Positions 1 through 8,458 are shown, counted from the first letter of the stretch. The stretch: 64,000 bases of DNA from Pleurocapsales cyanobacterium LEGE 06147 (GCA_015207585.1 JADEWQ010000014.1:1-64000); one strand, 5' to 3'. A program made the numbers and translations. The notes: generated by a model from the letters alone, not told the origin.

Positions 1-2
1 CT

Positions 3-110
3 TTAGAAGCATTTCGTACAGCTATTTCTTATCGTTTTGTTAAATGGCTCAATCATAATCATGACGTGTTTACTGCTTATAAAGCCAGTTTAGGCTATGT
101 TTGGGCTTGA
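3..110 (+). pseudogene. Open frame entering from the left window edge
   Basis: An open frame runs in from the left edge and stops at a TGA at 108-110 (readable tail LEAFRTAISYRF...). It has no visible start and no family I recognise. It overlaps the first methyltransferase fragment by a few bases in another frame. It could be the 3' end of a gene outside the window or a displaced N-terminus of the methyltransferase. Confidence 0.2.
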
Positions 111-698
111 TTTTTGTTTGAGTACCGTTAATCGTGGTAACACTAGGATTAATGAACTTGTTCTACAAAGCTTAGATCCAAATCCTGCTGATAAAGTTCT
201 TGAAATCGGTTTTGGTGGCGGCTATCTACTTGCAAAACTCATCAAACGTGTGAGAAACGGCTGCGTTACTGGAATAGATTTATCCCCAGAAATGAAATGG
301 TTAGTGCAGCAAGGTTTAGATTTAGGTCTGCCGTTAGCCAAAGTATCTGCTGTCTTCACGTTGGTTGTGTTGACTCACTTCCCTTTGATGACAACTTCTT
401 CACGAAGGTATACACAGTTAATACAATTTACTTTTGGTCAAATCTTAGCAGTAATTTTAGGGAGATTGCTAGAGTACTGTCTCCAGGCGGTACTTTAGCA
501 GTTGGTTTTTCACACGCAGACAACCTGAAAAAATCTGGCTTTGATCAGCATAATTTTTTACTTTATACACCAGAGCAAGTTCAAGAAGCCTTGAGAATAA
601 ATGGATTTACTTCTATAGAAGTATTTCCTAGTTTTAACGAGAAATCAGGGCTTCTTTGTATTCTTGCCAAGCGAGTAGAAATGTTAAATCTGGAGTGA
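97..698 (+). pseudogene. Frameshifted SAM-dependent methyltransferase
   Basis: A class I SAM-dependent methyltransferase split between two frames. The first (97 to about 340) carries the SAM-binding motif VLEIGFGGGYLL and the loop GIDLSPEM. The second (about 345-698) carries DSLPFDDNFF, YTVNTIYFWSN and the strand RVLSPGGTLAVGF. Joined, they give about 200 residues, the usual size for small-molecule methyltransferases of this type; the substrate cannot be told. The reading switches between about 300 and 345, and the sequence there matches the family poorly in both frames, so more than one small indel is possible. The 3' end lies 5 bp before the acetyltransferase start, so the two were probably co-transcribed, perhaps within one integron-type cassette. 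A sequencing error is the alternative to true decay. Confidence 0.7.
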
Positions 699-703
699 GA
701 TAA

Positions 704-1210
704 ATGTGGTTAGAGACGCAACGCCTTATATTACGGGAATTTCAGCAGGAGGATTTATGTCAACTCGCACCAATACTTGCAAATCCACAAGTAATGAAGT
801 TTTCTCCAACAGGTATTCTCTCATTTCAACAAACACGAACGAAGATAAACGGCTTTATAGCTTCATACAAGAAAAATGGCTTCGGAAAATGGGCAGTCAT
901 ATTCAAAGAGAGCAATAGATTAATTGGCTATTGTGGCATCGCAGTAGAGCAAATTGACAACGTGGATGAGCGAGAGCTTGGATATCGGTTAGATCCAGCT
1001 TTTTGGGGTAGGGGATTGGCAACTGAAGCGGCATCAATAGTTATTCAGTACGGATTTGAGCAACTCAGATTTCCACACATCCTTGGTATTGTTGAACGGG
1101 AAAATATGGCATCAGTGAGAGTTCTTGAAAAATTGGGGATGAAATACAAGAGGAAAACTGTATTCCACGGGGTTAAGATGGATGTCTATCAAGTAAGCGG
1201 CGAATCATAA
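704..1210 (+). CDS. GNAT N-acetyltransferase, RimJ/RimL type
   Basis: A 168-residue GNAT acetyltransferase of the RimJ/RimL type, transferring acetyl from acetyl-CoA to an amine. It opens with the typical WLETQRLILREF, and the acetyl-CoA pyrophosphate loop is FWGRGLATEA around residue 105. The C-terminal ENMASVRVLEKLGM is the conserved motif B helix-strand. The length is complete for the family. The ATG at 704 is the natural family start. The stop codon TAA (1208-1210) lies inside the left arm of an attC-like inverted repeat, the arrangement of an integron gene cassette; GNAT proteins are common cassette cargo. The acceptor may be a ribosomal protein N-terminus, an antibiotic or a small amine. 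Confidence 0.9.
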   Translation: MWLETQRLILREFQQEDLCQLAPILANPQVMKFSPTGILSFQQTRTKINGFIASYKKNGFGKWAVIFKESNRLIGYCGIAVEQIDNVDERELGYRLDPAFWGRGLATEAASIVIQYGFEQLRFPHILGIVERENMASVRVLEKLGMKYKRKTVFHGVKMDVYQVSGES

Positions 1211-1290
1211 CAACTCAGTGCAGCGGACTGCTGGTTCGAGCGTCGGCGTTGTGGCAGAGGTTGTTTGCAGCCGCTGACCTTTACCGTTAT
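1207..1290 (+). other. attC-like integron recombination site
   Basis: An 84-bp imperfect inverted repeat directly after the acetyltransferase. Outer boxes are ATAAC (1207-1211) and GTTAT (1286-1290). Each is followed inward by a 9-nt unpaired spacer. Inner arms are CAGCGGACTGC (1221-1231) and GCAGCCGCTG (1267-1276), which pair over 10 bp and leave one extra A on the left arm only. Paired outer boxes, unpaired spacer, inner arm with an extrahelical base, and position right at a gene end are the hallmarks of attC. The outer boxes deviate from the strict RYYYAAC/GTTRRRY consensus, as some chromosomal attC sites also do. No integrase gene is in the window. Confidence 0.55.
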
Positions 1291-1878
1291 CTCTCAATGG
1301 AAAAGGTTTTTGGTATTATGGTAGGGCGATCGCTCTGAAATAGCTTTATAAAACTTATCCTGATTCTTCAAATGAATATCATTTAACTGTCTTCCTGCTT
1401 CACCAAACTCTGATGCATCAGATCTACTGCCAGTGCTTCCGAGAAGGCGATTCCCCTAAAGAATCTGCTACGCAGAAACGTATTTAAGCCCAAACCTTTG
1501 AAAGCAATTCGATCGCCGTTCTTGTAGGGTTCGTTAACGATCTGCAGACCAGCGACTAGGTTTAGTGTAGCGCACCATTCCCCTTGGTACACTAAGACAA
1601 GACAAGTTAAGAATACTATAGACTTTAGAGGGAATTTGAGAAGAAATTCTCTAATATAGTGCTGAATTAGCAGGTCAGCGAGTCAGATTGACTATTTTAC
1701 CCAATCAATCTTCAAATCGCCCCACGACACAAACTCTAAACCAAAGATTAAAAGGAAGAGTTGGACGAGTCAACTTTCAGCCATCAGATTTATCCGAGCG
1801 AGTAGAAGAAGTCTTTACAGAACTTTTTTAAATCCTTGAGATCGAGACTCTATTCCTCTGACGACAAAGTTTGGCATT
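1291..1878. other. Gene-poor stretch with decayed fragments
   Basis: A short minus-strand frame at 1383-1592 overlaps repeat-like sequence and is not convincing as a gene. At 1655-1831 (+) a frame without a start codon reads AELAGQRVRLTIL... to a TAA at 1829-1831. It resembles the N-terminal part of small AbrB/DUF104-like antitoxins, but this is only an impression. I see no other supported feature. Confidence 0.3.
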
Positions 1879-2679
1879 CTAAGAATTAAAAATCATCTCG
1901 TACAAAGACAAACATATTTCTACCACAATTAAAATAACGATATACCATTCCACTCGCAAATTAGTATTATGCTGGAGCAGACCCAGTGAAGTTTCAATAG
2001 TACGGTAGACGAGTGCTAGTTTGCGTTCCAAGACTAAATGTCGTTCCTGGATTTCAAACTCTTTTTCCAGTCGTAAGTAAAAGCGATCCAACTCGGAATA
2101 TTCCCAAAGAAGTTCTGGCTTATCGATTACCTCGACTCGACCGACCATTTTGTGTTCTACTGCTAGAGCATTACCTAACTGTTTCAGTAATTCCTCAACT
2201 TGCTGTTTGCCCCATTCAGCGTGCTGCAAGCTGTTGGCAAAAGGTTCGATACGCTCGAAAGCACTAGCAATTTTTATCTCGTAGTAAGCGAGAATGACGC
2301 TCTTGGCGAGAATATTGGCTACGATTTGCAGACTTTTGAGATCGAATTCTGGCAAAAAGATAATCTCCCCTTCTACTGTTCCCGTACTATTCGCATCGCG
2401 ATGAAGTTCGACACTTTCTACTTCTGGAGAGTCAAAAGGAACGATAGTCAGATCTTTAAGGTTAGTAATAAAGGTTACTTCTTCTATAGGAGAAAGACCG
2501 AATAAAACAACTGCACCGTACCGAAAAAGAGACGCATAACCAGATTCGCCAGCCGTTACCACGAGGGGATCTTTAGCCAAAAAGTCTGTTTGTTCTAATG
2601 GTTTTAGATCGAGACTTTGTCCGAGCAGCAAGGCACGGACTGGAACAATATCGCGATCGCTAAAAAGAATTTTCTGCAT
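1879..2679 (-). CDS. RMD1/DUF155 family protein with C-terminal membrane anchor
   Basis: A 266-residue protein that I place in the RMD1/Sif/Mrx10 (DUF155) family by its overall pattern: an alpha/beta N-terminal region with SLFRYGAVVLFGL, a long charged helical segment containing QVEELLKQLGNAL and LLWEYSELDRFY, a coiled-coil-like stretch EKEFEIQERHLVLERKLALV, and one hydrophobic C-terminal helix (about WYIVILIVVEICLSLYEM) as membrane anchor. Eukaryotic members sit in the mitochondrial inner membrane; the bacterial role is unknown. I chose the ATG at 2679 (MQKILFSDRD) over 2739 because the extra 20 upstream residues look non-conserved. It is isolated, with no obvious operon partner. Confidence 0.7.
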   Translation of the reverse strand: MQKILFSDRDIVPVRALLLGQSLDLKPLEQTDFLAKDPLVVTAGESGYASLFRYGAVVLFGLSPIEEVTFITNLKDLTIVPFDSPEVESVELHRDANSTGTVEGEIIFLPEFDLKSLQIVANILAKSVILAYYEIKIASAFERIEPFANSLQHAEWGKQQVEELLKQLGNALAVEHKMVGRVEVIDKPELLWEYSELDRFYLRLEKEFEIQERHLVLERKLALVYRTIETSLGLLQHNTNLRVEWYIVILIVVEICLSLYEMIFNS

Positions 2680-2966
2680 TTTATTTTGTAGATTAAGACA
2701 AAAACAGCCTCCATAGCTTATTTTGCTAGATCGAGCCAAGTTACGATCGCACTAAATAGCCAAGAGCGAAAAAGCGAGCGCACTTGGGAGAAATAAGCTG
2801 AAAGTCTCAGTCTAATCTTCATTTTGTTAAAGATAAACTAGTCAATTAGTAATTTTTTGCCGGTACCGAAAGTTTATTGATAACATTCTATAGGGAGTGG
2901 ATATACTGAAAAACTCTTTGATTTATACCATACAGGGTGGATATCCAGAAAGTTTTTGCATAATAA

Positions 2967-3158
2967 ATAGTTAGCCGCAAGTCTTCGGTAGGGAGGGTAT
3001 TTGAGGCTTATCTATCAGTTCACCAAAAGCGGGAGCAGCCCAAACAACTGCTGGAAATTGCTAAAACAGGAGTAGAACGGGCAATTGAAACCGATGAAGC
3101 GGGAGCGACGACTTGGATAAACCAGCAGCTAAAAGCCTTGGGGGTAAAACTGACATGA
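2967..3158 (+). pseudogene. Small start-less open frame coupled to mntA
   Basis: The frame is open from 2967 to a TGA at 3156-3158 (core EAYLSVHQKREQPKQLLEI, ending QLKALGVKLT). Its stop overlaps the MntA start codon as ATGA, the classic sign of translational coupling, so this looks like the remains of a real gene upstream of mntA. No ATG, GTG or TTG lies in frame, so the 5' end is lost or altered. I do not recognise the family. Confidence 0.35.
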
Positions 3159-3487
3159 CGATTACTGCGATCGAACTACCGATGGAAAAAATTGCTGCGT
3201 TTTGCCATAAGTGGGAGGTGACAGAATTTGCTCTTTTTGGTTCTGTCCTGCGCGATGACTTTCGCCCCGATAGCGATATTGATGTGATGGTGCAATTTCA
3301 CTCAGACGCTCACCCTACGTTTAGTACCCTGGATCGGATGGAAGCAGAGTTAAAAACCATTTTCCATCGAGATATTGACCTGGTTACCCGTCAGGGCATC
3401 GAAATCAGTCGTAACTACCTACGCCGTCACGAAATTCTTTCCTCCGCCAAGGTGATTTATGCAGCGGGATCTTCAATTCCTGCTTGA
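3155..3487 (+). CDS. mntA: MntA-type nucleotidyltransferase antitoxin
   Basis: A minimal nucleotidyltransferase of 110 residues, the antitoxin of HepT/MntA (type VII) modules. In known systems MntA adds AMP to a tyrosine of the HEPN toxin and silences it. The signature is present: FALFGSVLRDDF followed by PDSDIDVMV, that is GS...DxD, with a further acidic residue in RDIDLV. The start at 3155 (MTITAIELP) is preferred to 3113 because it overlaps the upstream stop as ATGA and places the fold start correctly. The 3' end overlaps the start of the HEPN gene by 29 bp, as usual for the pair. Since the toxin gene is frameshifted, this antitoxin may now be an orphan. Confidence 0.85.
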   Translation: MTITAIELPMEKIAAFCHKWEVTEFALFGSVLRDDFRPDSDIDVMVQFHSDAHPTFSTLDRMEAELKTIFHRDIDLVTRQGIEISRNYLRRHEILSSAKVIYAAGSSIPA

Positions 3488-3798
3488 TATACTGCAATCC
3501 GCAGAACTGATCGTGACCTACACGGCTCAATGCTCAAAAGATGAATTCATTGAAAATGTGCAGCTTCAAGATTCAGTGATTCAGACGGCTGTTGGTGATT
3601 GCCGAAGCCGCAAGAAAGGTTTCCGAATCAACTCGACAGGCATTACCAAACATCTCATGGCAGGAAATCAACGGAATGCGAAATCGGTTAGTTCATGAAT
3701 ATGATGATGTAAACCTCAATATTGTTTGGGATGTGGTTCAATCCGAGATACCACCTCAATTGAAGGATTACTCCCAAACCTTAAGAGCAGTGAAATAG
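3459..3798 (+). pseudogene. hepT: Frameshifted HepT-type HEPN RNase toxin
   Basis: The HEPN toxin partner of MntA. The first 42 codons (MQRDLQFLLDILQSA...) read from the ATG at 3459; the rest reads in the +1 frame from about 3586 (RLLVIAEAARKV onward). Removing the single A at 3585 restores one protein of about 112 residues, the normal HepT length. The RNase motif R-x4-H-x-Y is intact as RNRLVHEY, so both the catalytic Arg/His and the tyrosine that MntA would modify are kept. A one-base insertion could be loss of the toxin by mutation, leaving the antitoxin, or a base-calling error. Without correction the product would be a short dead peptide. Confidence 0.75.
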
Positions 3799-4017
3799 AA
3801 CCCATTTGGGATCTATTGGAGAGTTAGCTAGCTGCTAATCTTTTGAGCATAAGTCTTAGAAAACAAAGATTAATTTGGGTAGTGGCATGAGCCAACCTTC
3901 CAGGCAACTCTTTGGCAAATGGGTTTGAGCGTTCCTATCCTTTGGCTAGCCGCGTTGTTTTTCGAATCTCCTCTTGTTTTCCCTCCATTTTCCAAGTGAT
4001 GGTGGGGTATTGTTTAC

Positions 4018-4218
4018 ATGGGTATAGCGGTGAAGGCGATCGCCTTCGTCATCAGAGCTGAGTTTATTTGCCGCTACAGTAATAGTACCATTTCGGCTTT
4101 TCCCTTTATCTCACCGCTAACTGACTCAGTTCTTTTAGGCGACTTTTAGAACTGGTCGGTAGGATTGGCAGGAGCAATGGTAGCTTTGGGCGTTTTCTTA
4201 GTTTATCGCTTTACCTAA
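4018..4218 (+). pseudogene. 3' remnant of an EamA/DMT-like transporter
   Basis: From the ATG at 4018 one frame reads hydrophobic sequence to a TAA at 4216-4218, interrupted by one in-frame TAG. The parts ISPLTDSVLLGDF and GLAGAMVALGVFLVYRF resemble the last two helices of EamA/DMT drug-metabolite transporters. The 5' part is gone. The rest of the 3799-4239 gap shows no gene. Confidence 0.35.
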
Positions 4219-4239
4219 TTTCAACTTCAGCAATAAAGA

Positions 4240-6684
4240 CTATCGAGTAGTAGCTCTTTCCGCATCAGCAACTTCCAATAAGGTTTTGAGCACCGAATCT
4301 GGATTGAGGCTAATCGAATCAATTCCCTGTTCTACTAAAAATCGGGCAAACTCTGGGTAATCGCTGGGAGCTTGACCGCAAATACCGATTTTGCGTCCAT
4401 ACTTTTTGGCAGTAGCGATCGCCTTCTCGATCGTGCGCTTGACTGCTCGATCGCGCTCGTCAAACAGATGAGCAACCAATGATGAATCGCGATCGAGTCC
4501 GAGAGTTAGCTGAGTTAAATCGTTGGAACCAATGGAAAAGCCATCGAATACCTCACTGAATCGATCTGCCTGAATGACGTTACTGGGCAATTCGCACATG
4601 ACGTAAACTTGCAAACCATTCTCACCTCTGACCAAACCATATTTTGCCATTTCAGCCAGTACCCTCTGTCCTTCCTCTGGCGTACGGCAAAAGGGAACCA
4701 TCAAGATCGTGTTAGTCAAGCCCATTTCATCTCGGACGCTCTTCATTGCCTTACACTCTAGGGCAAAACCATCTCGATAACGTTCGTCGTAATAACGAGA
4801 TGCACCCCGCCAGCCAATCATCGGGTTTTCTTCTTGAGGTTCAAACTGTCTGCCACCCAATAGGTTAGCGTATTCGTTACTCTTAAAGTCGGACAGGCGT
4901 ACGATTACAGGTTTGGGATAAAAGGCAGCGGCGATCGTACCAATTCCTTTGGCAAGTTTGTCTATAAAAAACTCGGCTTTGTCTTCGTACTGGGCAGTTA
5001 ATTCAGCAATCTTGTACCGAGCCAACTCATCTTCTAAGCGATCGAAGTGAATGAGTGCCAATGGGTGTGCTTGAATATGGTTGGCAATGATAAACTCCAT
5101 CCGAGCTAAACCGACACCATCATTGGGAAGAGCAGATACCCTAAACGCTTCTTCTGGATTAGCGACATTCATCAAAATCTGGGTGCGGGTACGTGGCAAA
5201 GTATCCAGAGGAATTTCTTTAACATTGAAAGAAAGCAATCCCTCATATACTCTTCCTTCTTCCCCTTCTGCACAAGAGACAGTAACTTCTTGCCCTGTTT
5301 TGAGAACTTTCGTTCCATTAGTGCAGCCAACGATCGCCGGAATGCCCATTTCTCTGGCAATAATTGCAGCGTGGCAAGTTCGTCCACCCTGATTTGTGAC
5401 GATCGCACTAGCTTTTTTCATGATCGGTTCCCAATCGGGGTCGGTACGGTTTGTCACCAATACTTCACCAGCTTGGAATTGTTCTATCTTGCGTGCATCT
5501 AGAATAACGTTGACTTTACCCCGTCCGATCGCTTCACCAACGGCAGTACCTTTTGTCAATATTTGACTTCTTTCTTTAAGTTGGTAGCTACGAAGAACAT
5601 TTTTTGTCTTTTGCGATTGGACGGTTTCTGGGCGAGCTTGGACAATAAATAGTTCATTGGTAATACCATCTTTTGCCCATTCAATATCCATCGGGGTGTA
5701 AATCCCACGCACTTGAGAATAGTGTTCCTCAATTGCACACGTCCACTTCGCCAGGGTTAGAATTTCCTCATCGTTTAAAGCAAATTCCTTGCGTCGCGCC
5801 GGGGATACTTGAACATTCTTAGTGAACTTGGTACCGCCAACATCATAAATCATCTCGATCTCTTTGGTTCCTAAACGTTTTTTCAAGATCGGACGGAATC
5901 CCTGCTTCAAGGTTGGTTTGAACACCAGATATTCGTCGGGGTTGACCGCTCCCTGCACTATGTTTTCCCCTAAACCATAGGCAGCCGTGATTAACACGGC
6001 ATTTTCGAAACCCGTTTCAGTGTCAATGGAAAACATGACACCCGAGGCAGCTAGATCGGAGCGTACCATCTTTTGCACGCCAACGGAAAGAGCAACATCG
6101 AAGTGGTCGAAGCCCTTGATTTGACGGTATGAAATAGCGCGATCGGTAAAGATGGAAGCAAAACATTTATGACAAGCTTCCAAAACTTGCTTCAATCCGT
6201 GAACGTTTAGATAGGTTTCCTGTTGTCCTGCAAAGCTGGCATCCGGTAGGTCTTCGGCTGTTGCGCTAGAACGAACGGCTACATCAGTATCGGTGCCATA
6301 TTCGTCACAGAGTTTTTGATAAGCTTGGGCGATCGCCTCTTGTAACCCTGATGGAAAAGGTGAATGTAAAATCAAAGCGCGAGCTTGTTTACCTACTTGA
6401 CGCAGCTTGATGACATCTTCCACATCTAATTGAGCAAAAAGCTGACGTAGCTTTTTTTCTAAACCTGCTTTTTCAATAAAAAAACGATAAGCATAGGAAG
6501 TTGTGGCAAATCCGTCAGGAACATTAATTCCTTTGGGAGTTAATTGCCGTAACATTTCTCCCAAAGAAGCATTCTTACCGCCCACTAGAGGGATATCAGC
6601 AATCCCAACATTTTGAAATGGCAATATGAATGGTTGTTCGTTGCCAGACAAACGGGCTTGGTTATTCACTTTTGCTTGTACCAT
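4240..6684 (-). CDS. ppsA: Phosphoenolpyruvate synthase
   Basis: Pyruvate, water dikinase: pyruvate + ATP + water gives PEP + AMP + Pi, the entry to gluconeogenesis. The 814 residues are full length. The N-terminal ATP-grasp part (about 20-360) has VGGKNASLGEM and AVRSSATAEDLPDASFAGQQ. The swivelling phosphohistidine domain has GGRTCHAAIIARE with the phosphorylated His near residue 438. The C-terminal PEP-binding barrel ends with GSNDLTQLTLGLDRD and GICGQAPSDYPEF. The start at 6684 gives a sensible N-terminus. Standing alone, it would feed PEP from pyruvate and complements the glyoxylate cycle genes 4 kb away, since growth on two-carbon compounds needs both; that link is inference. No frameshift or odd residue seen. 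Confidence 0.97.
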   Translation of the reverse strand: MVQAKVNNQARLSGNEQPFILPFQNVGIADIPLVGGKNASLGEMLRQLTPKGINVPDGFATTSYAYRFFIEKAGLEKKLRQLFAQLDVEDVIKLRQVGKQARALILHSPFPSGLQEAIAQAYQKLCDEYGTDTDVAVRSSATAEDLPDASFAGQQETYLNVHGLKQVLEACHKCFASIFTDRAISYRQIKGFDHFDVALSVGVQKMVRSDLAASGVMFSIDTETGFENAVLITAAYGLGENIVQGAVNPDEYLVFKPTLKQGFRPILKKRLGTKEIEMIYDVGGTKFTKNVQVSPARRKEFALNDEEILTLAKWTCAIEEHYSQVRGIYTPMDIEWAKDGITNELFIVQARPETVQSQKTKNVLRSYQLKERSQILTKGTAVGEAIGRGKVNVILDARKIEQFQAGEVLVTNRTDPDWEPIMKKASAIVTNQGGRTCHAAIIAREMGIPAIVGCTNGTKVLKTGQEVTVSCAEGEEGRVYEGLLSFNVKEIPLDTLPRTRTQILMNVANPEEAFRVSALPNDGVGLARMEFIIANHIQAHPLALIHFDRLEDELARYKIAELTAQYEDKAEFFIDKLAKGIGTIAAAFYPKPVIVRLSDFKSNEYANLLGGRQFEPQEENPMIGWRGASRYYDERYRDGFALECKAMKSVRDEMGLTNTILMVPFCRTPEEGQRVLAEMAKYGLVRGENGLQVYVMCELPSNVIQADRFSEVFDGFSIGSNDLTQLTLGLDRDSSLVAHLFDERDRAVKRTIEKAIATAKKYGRKIGICGQAPSDYPEFARFLVEQGIDSISLNPDSVLKTLLEVADAERATTR

Positions 6685-6875
6685 GAAGTTTTTTCCTCTA
6701 GCCTTTAGGCTTACTGAGTAAAGCTGTTGGGAAACTATGACAATGATGCTGCGATTGAAATAGTTTTCTAAGTTCCCATAGTTTGGTTATAGGATCATAA
6801 TTTGAGGAACTTGTGAGCAAGAAAACAAATTTAATCAGCCTGAACTCTGTTTTTTAATTTTCACAAGACCTTAGA

Positions 6876-7067
6876 ACTTACGCACAGCCACCATAAAATC
6901 AATTTTCTCACCTCAAAGCTAAAGTCAGTTAAAACTGACGAAGTCCAAACCTTGTGATCCCGGCTCCGCCGTCTCACGGCGGAGTACCTTGGACTCAAAA
7001 TTGGTTAAGCTAACCCATGGGTTTGAGCTTTGAGCCGGAACTTTAGTTCATGGCAAACTGCGTAAGT
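6876..7067. mobile_element. MITE-like element with acttacgca termini
   Basis: A 192-bp non-coding stretch bounded by the perfect 9-bp inverted repeat ACTTACGCA (6876-6884) and TGCGTAAGT (7059-7067). Such ends are seen on transposons and MITEs in cyanobacteria. Inside is a copy of the dispersed hairpin repeat (6938-6995) with the perfect stem CTCCGCC/GGCGGAG. No transposase frame is present, so it would need an enzyme from elsewhere. It fills most of the gap between ppsA and the next gene; the remainder shows nothing. Confidence 0.5.
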
Positions 7068-7111
7068 CCTAGATCTCTTTTTTTTCTTTTTCCCGAATAA
7101 CAGCAAAAAGT

Positions 7112-7474
7112 TTATAGGGCTGTTTGAGTCAGTCCATTTTTCTCACTTTCAGCAGGCTGGATTTCACAAACTACCTCATAAATGGCAACTTTGGGAACAT
7201 CAATAAACAGAGGTGTCATCTTTCTCAAAATTGCCCTATGCTTCTCCTGCGTTTGATTTGCATCCATATCATCTACGCTTTCCCAGAAGATGATCGAAAT
7301 ACCGCGATCGGTTCTTGGTTCTTGCAGGAGATAAGCTCCTTCAAAGCCATCATGGTAGGTGGCAACCGCTTGTTCGTAAAGATGTTGAGCTTCGGAGAAT
7401 TTACCGGATTTGAATTCGCCGATCGCAACATGAACAAATTTCCGTTTTAAAAAATCATGAAAATCGCTGGTCAT
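7112..7474 (-). CDS. Antibiotic biosynthesis monooxygenase-like (dimeric alpha/beta barrel) protein
   Basis: A 120-residue protein with the pattern of the ferredoxin-like dimeric alpha/beta barrel (ABM) superfamily: a first strand FVHVAIGEF, a helix FSEAQHLYEQAVATY, a strand GAYLLQEPRTDRGISIIFWESVDDM with the conserved xxFWES element, and a last strand VAIYEVV. Members range from cofactor-free quinone-forming monooxygenases to heme-degrading enzymes and stress proteins. No active-site residue can be named, so the function stays open. The gene is isolated. The start at 7474 lies just downstream of AAGAGGT on the minus strand, very close to the ATG. Confidence 0.65.
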   Translation of the reverse strand: MTSDFHDFLKRKFVHVAIGEFKSGKFSEAQHLYEQAVATYHDGFEGAYLLQEPRTDRGISIIFWESVDDMDANQTQEKHRAILRKMTPLFIDVPKVAIYEVVCEIQPAESEKNGLTQTAL

Positions 7475-7509
7475 ACCTCTTGTTTCCTAATTAATAAAGA
7501 TTATGCAGT

Positions 7510-7608
7510 TTAAATGCGCATCACCTTAGCACTGTATGGCTCAGCCTCTATCACTACAACTTCTGCTGGCTGCAACGGAATATCGCTAATTACTAAGTCG
7601 AAGGTACT
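7510..7608 (-). pseudogene. C-terminal tail of an unidentified gene
   Basis: On the minus strand a frame reads ISDIPLQPAEVVVIEAEP and ends KVMRI then TAA (7510-7512). The wording is like the last beta strands of a large enzyme, such as a glycoside hydrolase. Upstream it runs into the transposon-like remnant, so only the tail of a formerly larger gene remains. Family not assigned. Confidence 0.3.
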
Positions 7609-7850
7609 CTTACTTCACAGACACTTTTAAGAGCGCGTCGCCGGAGGAAATCTCCGGCACGTTCTCTAACACTGGCGTATGCTCGCACGAGGCGTTCAAG
7701 GACGTGAGGCTTTTTCGCGTCACAATCCCTCCCGAGTTCCAGCACTCGGACGGTGAGGATCGAAACCGCACGGGATTCATAACTTGCAGAGGTCTCCTCC
7801 GCAGACGGACCCTTAGATTTCCTCCGGCTATAAGCGACCCGAAGCTGCAT
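7593..7850 (-). pseudogene. TnpB-tail-like open frame, IS remnant
   Basis: An 85-residue frame beginning MQLRVAYSRRKSKG and rich in Arg, Ser and Glu. The opening resembles the ragged C-terminal tails that follow the zinc ribbon in some cyanobacterial TnpB proteins (IS200/IS605, IS607), but no catalytic RuvC or zinc motif is present. It lies next to a typical IS200/IS605 right end (7964-8000). I read it as transposon debris, not a functional gene. Confidence 0.3.
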
Positions 7851-7963
7851 TCTACAGTTCTGACAAGGTCAGCAGCGAAGCCTGCTTCGACTTCGTCTAT
7901 ATTTTGAAGTTAGCGAAAACTAGAAATTAGTTATGCTCCATAGCTTTCTTTTGTCAGTCGTAG

Positions 7964-8140
7964 TTGACACTCCCACGTCTAAAGACAGTGGAATTCTTGT
8001 ATTATAGGGAGCCTGAGTTTTACAACTTCCAGGTTGTGACCTTGCCCTTCACAAGCATTCACTGGCTGTCCGACAGTGGTTTGAAGTAATCAATTCTTGC
8101 TTTCCTACAAGTTCTGCTGTAGTTTAGGCTACGTCGCTCG
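7964..8140 (-). mobile_element. IS200/IS605-type right-end remnant with tnpB 3' tail
   Basis: Read on the minus strand, sequence from about 8140 to 8000 encodes a TnpB-like degenerate tail (GHNLEVVKLRLP). It is followed by the hairpin CCACTGTCTTTAGACGTGGG and then GAGTGTCAA (about 7964-7991). That hairpin plus GTGTCAA is the usual right end of cyanobacterial IS200/IS605 elements, where the omega (guide) RNA scaffold ends. No intact tnpA or tnpB is left. The rest of the 7851-8458 gap shows no supported gene. Confidence 0.45.
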
Positions 8141-8458
8141 AGTTTTTGCTCTTGTAGTAGCGACTATACCAACTTGCTTTTTAGTTTGCACATTACTGCT
8201 ATCAAAAACATACAACAGCACCAAGCTTTTTTATATGAAAATTTGTTGAGCTATCGTGTGGGTTACTATTCCTTGCTTGATTGACAGGGCATAGAAGCCA
8301 CAGTCTGTAAGGAAAATTTTTAGAAAGCCGAGGAGACAGTGAAGCATCAAATCACTCGATCGCTTTTGAGATATCCCAAAGTGGCAGGAGAAAGATAGCC
8401 AGGAAAACCTTCTACTTTCTTGAGAGAGTATTTTAGCTTGAATGACTTCTACAACTTT

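Noticed and set aside
1225-1245. GGTTCGA resembling a tRNA T-loop
   Set aside because: No acceptor stem or anticodon arm can be built around it; the sequence is the loop of the attC-like site. No tRNA was found in the window.
1383-1592. 69-residue minus-strand frame
   Set aside because: Part of it is repeat-like sequence seen in cyanobacterial gaps; no ribosome binding site or family likeness.
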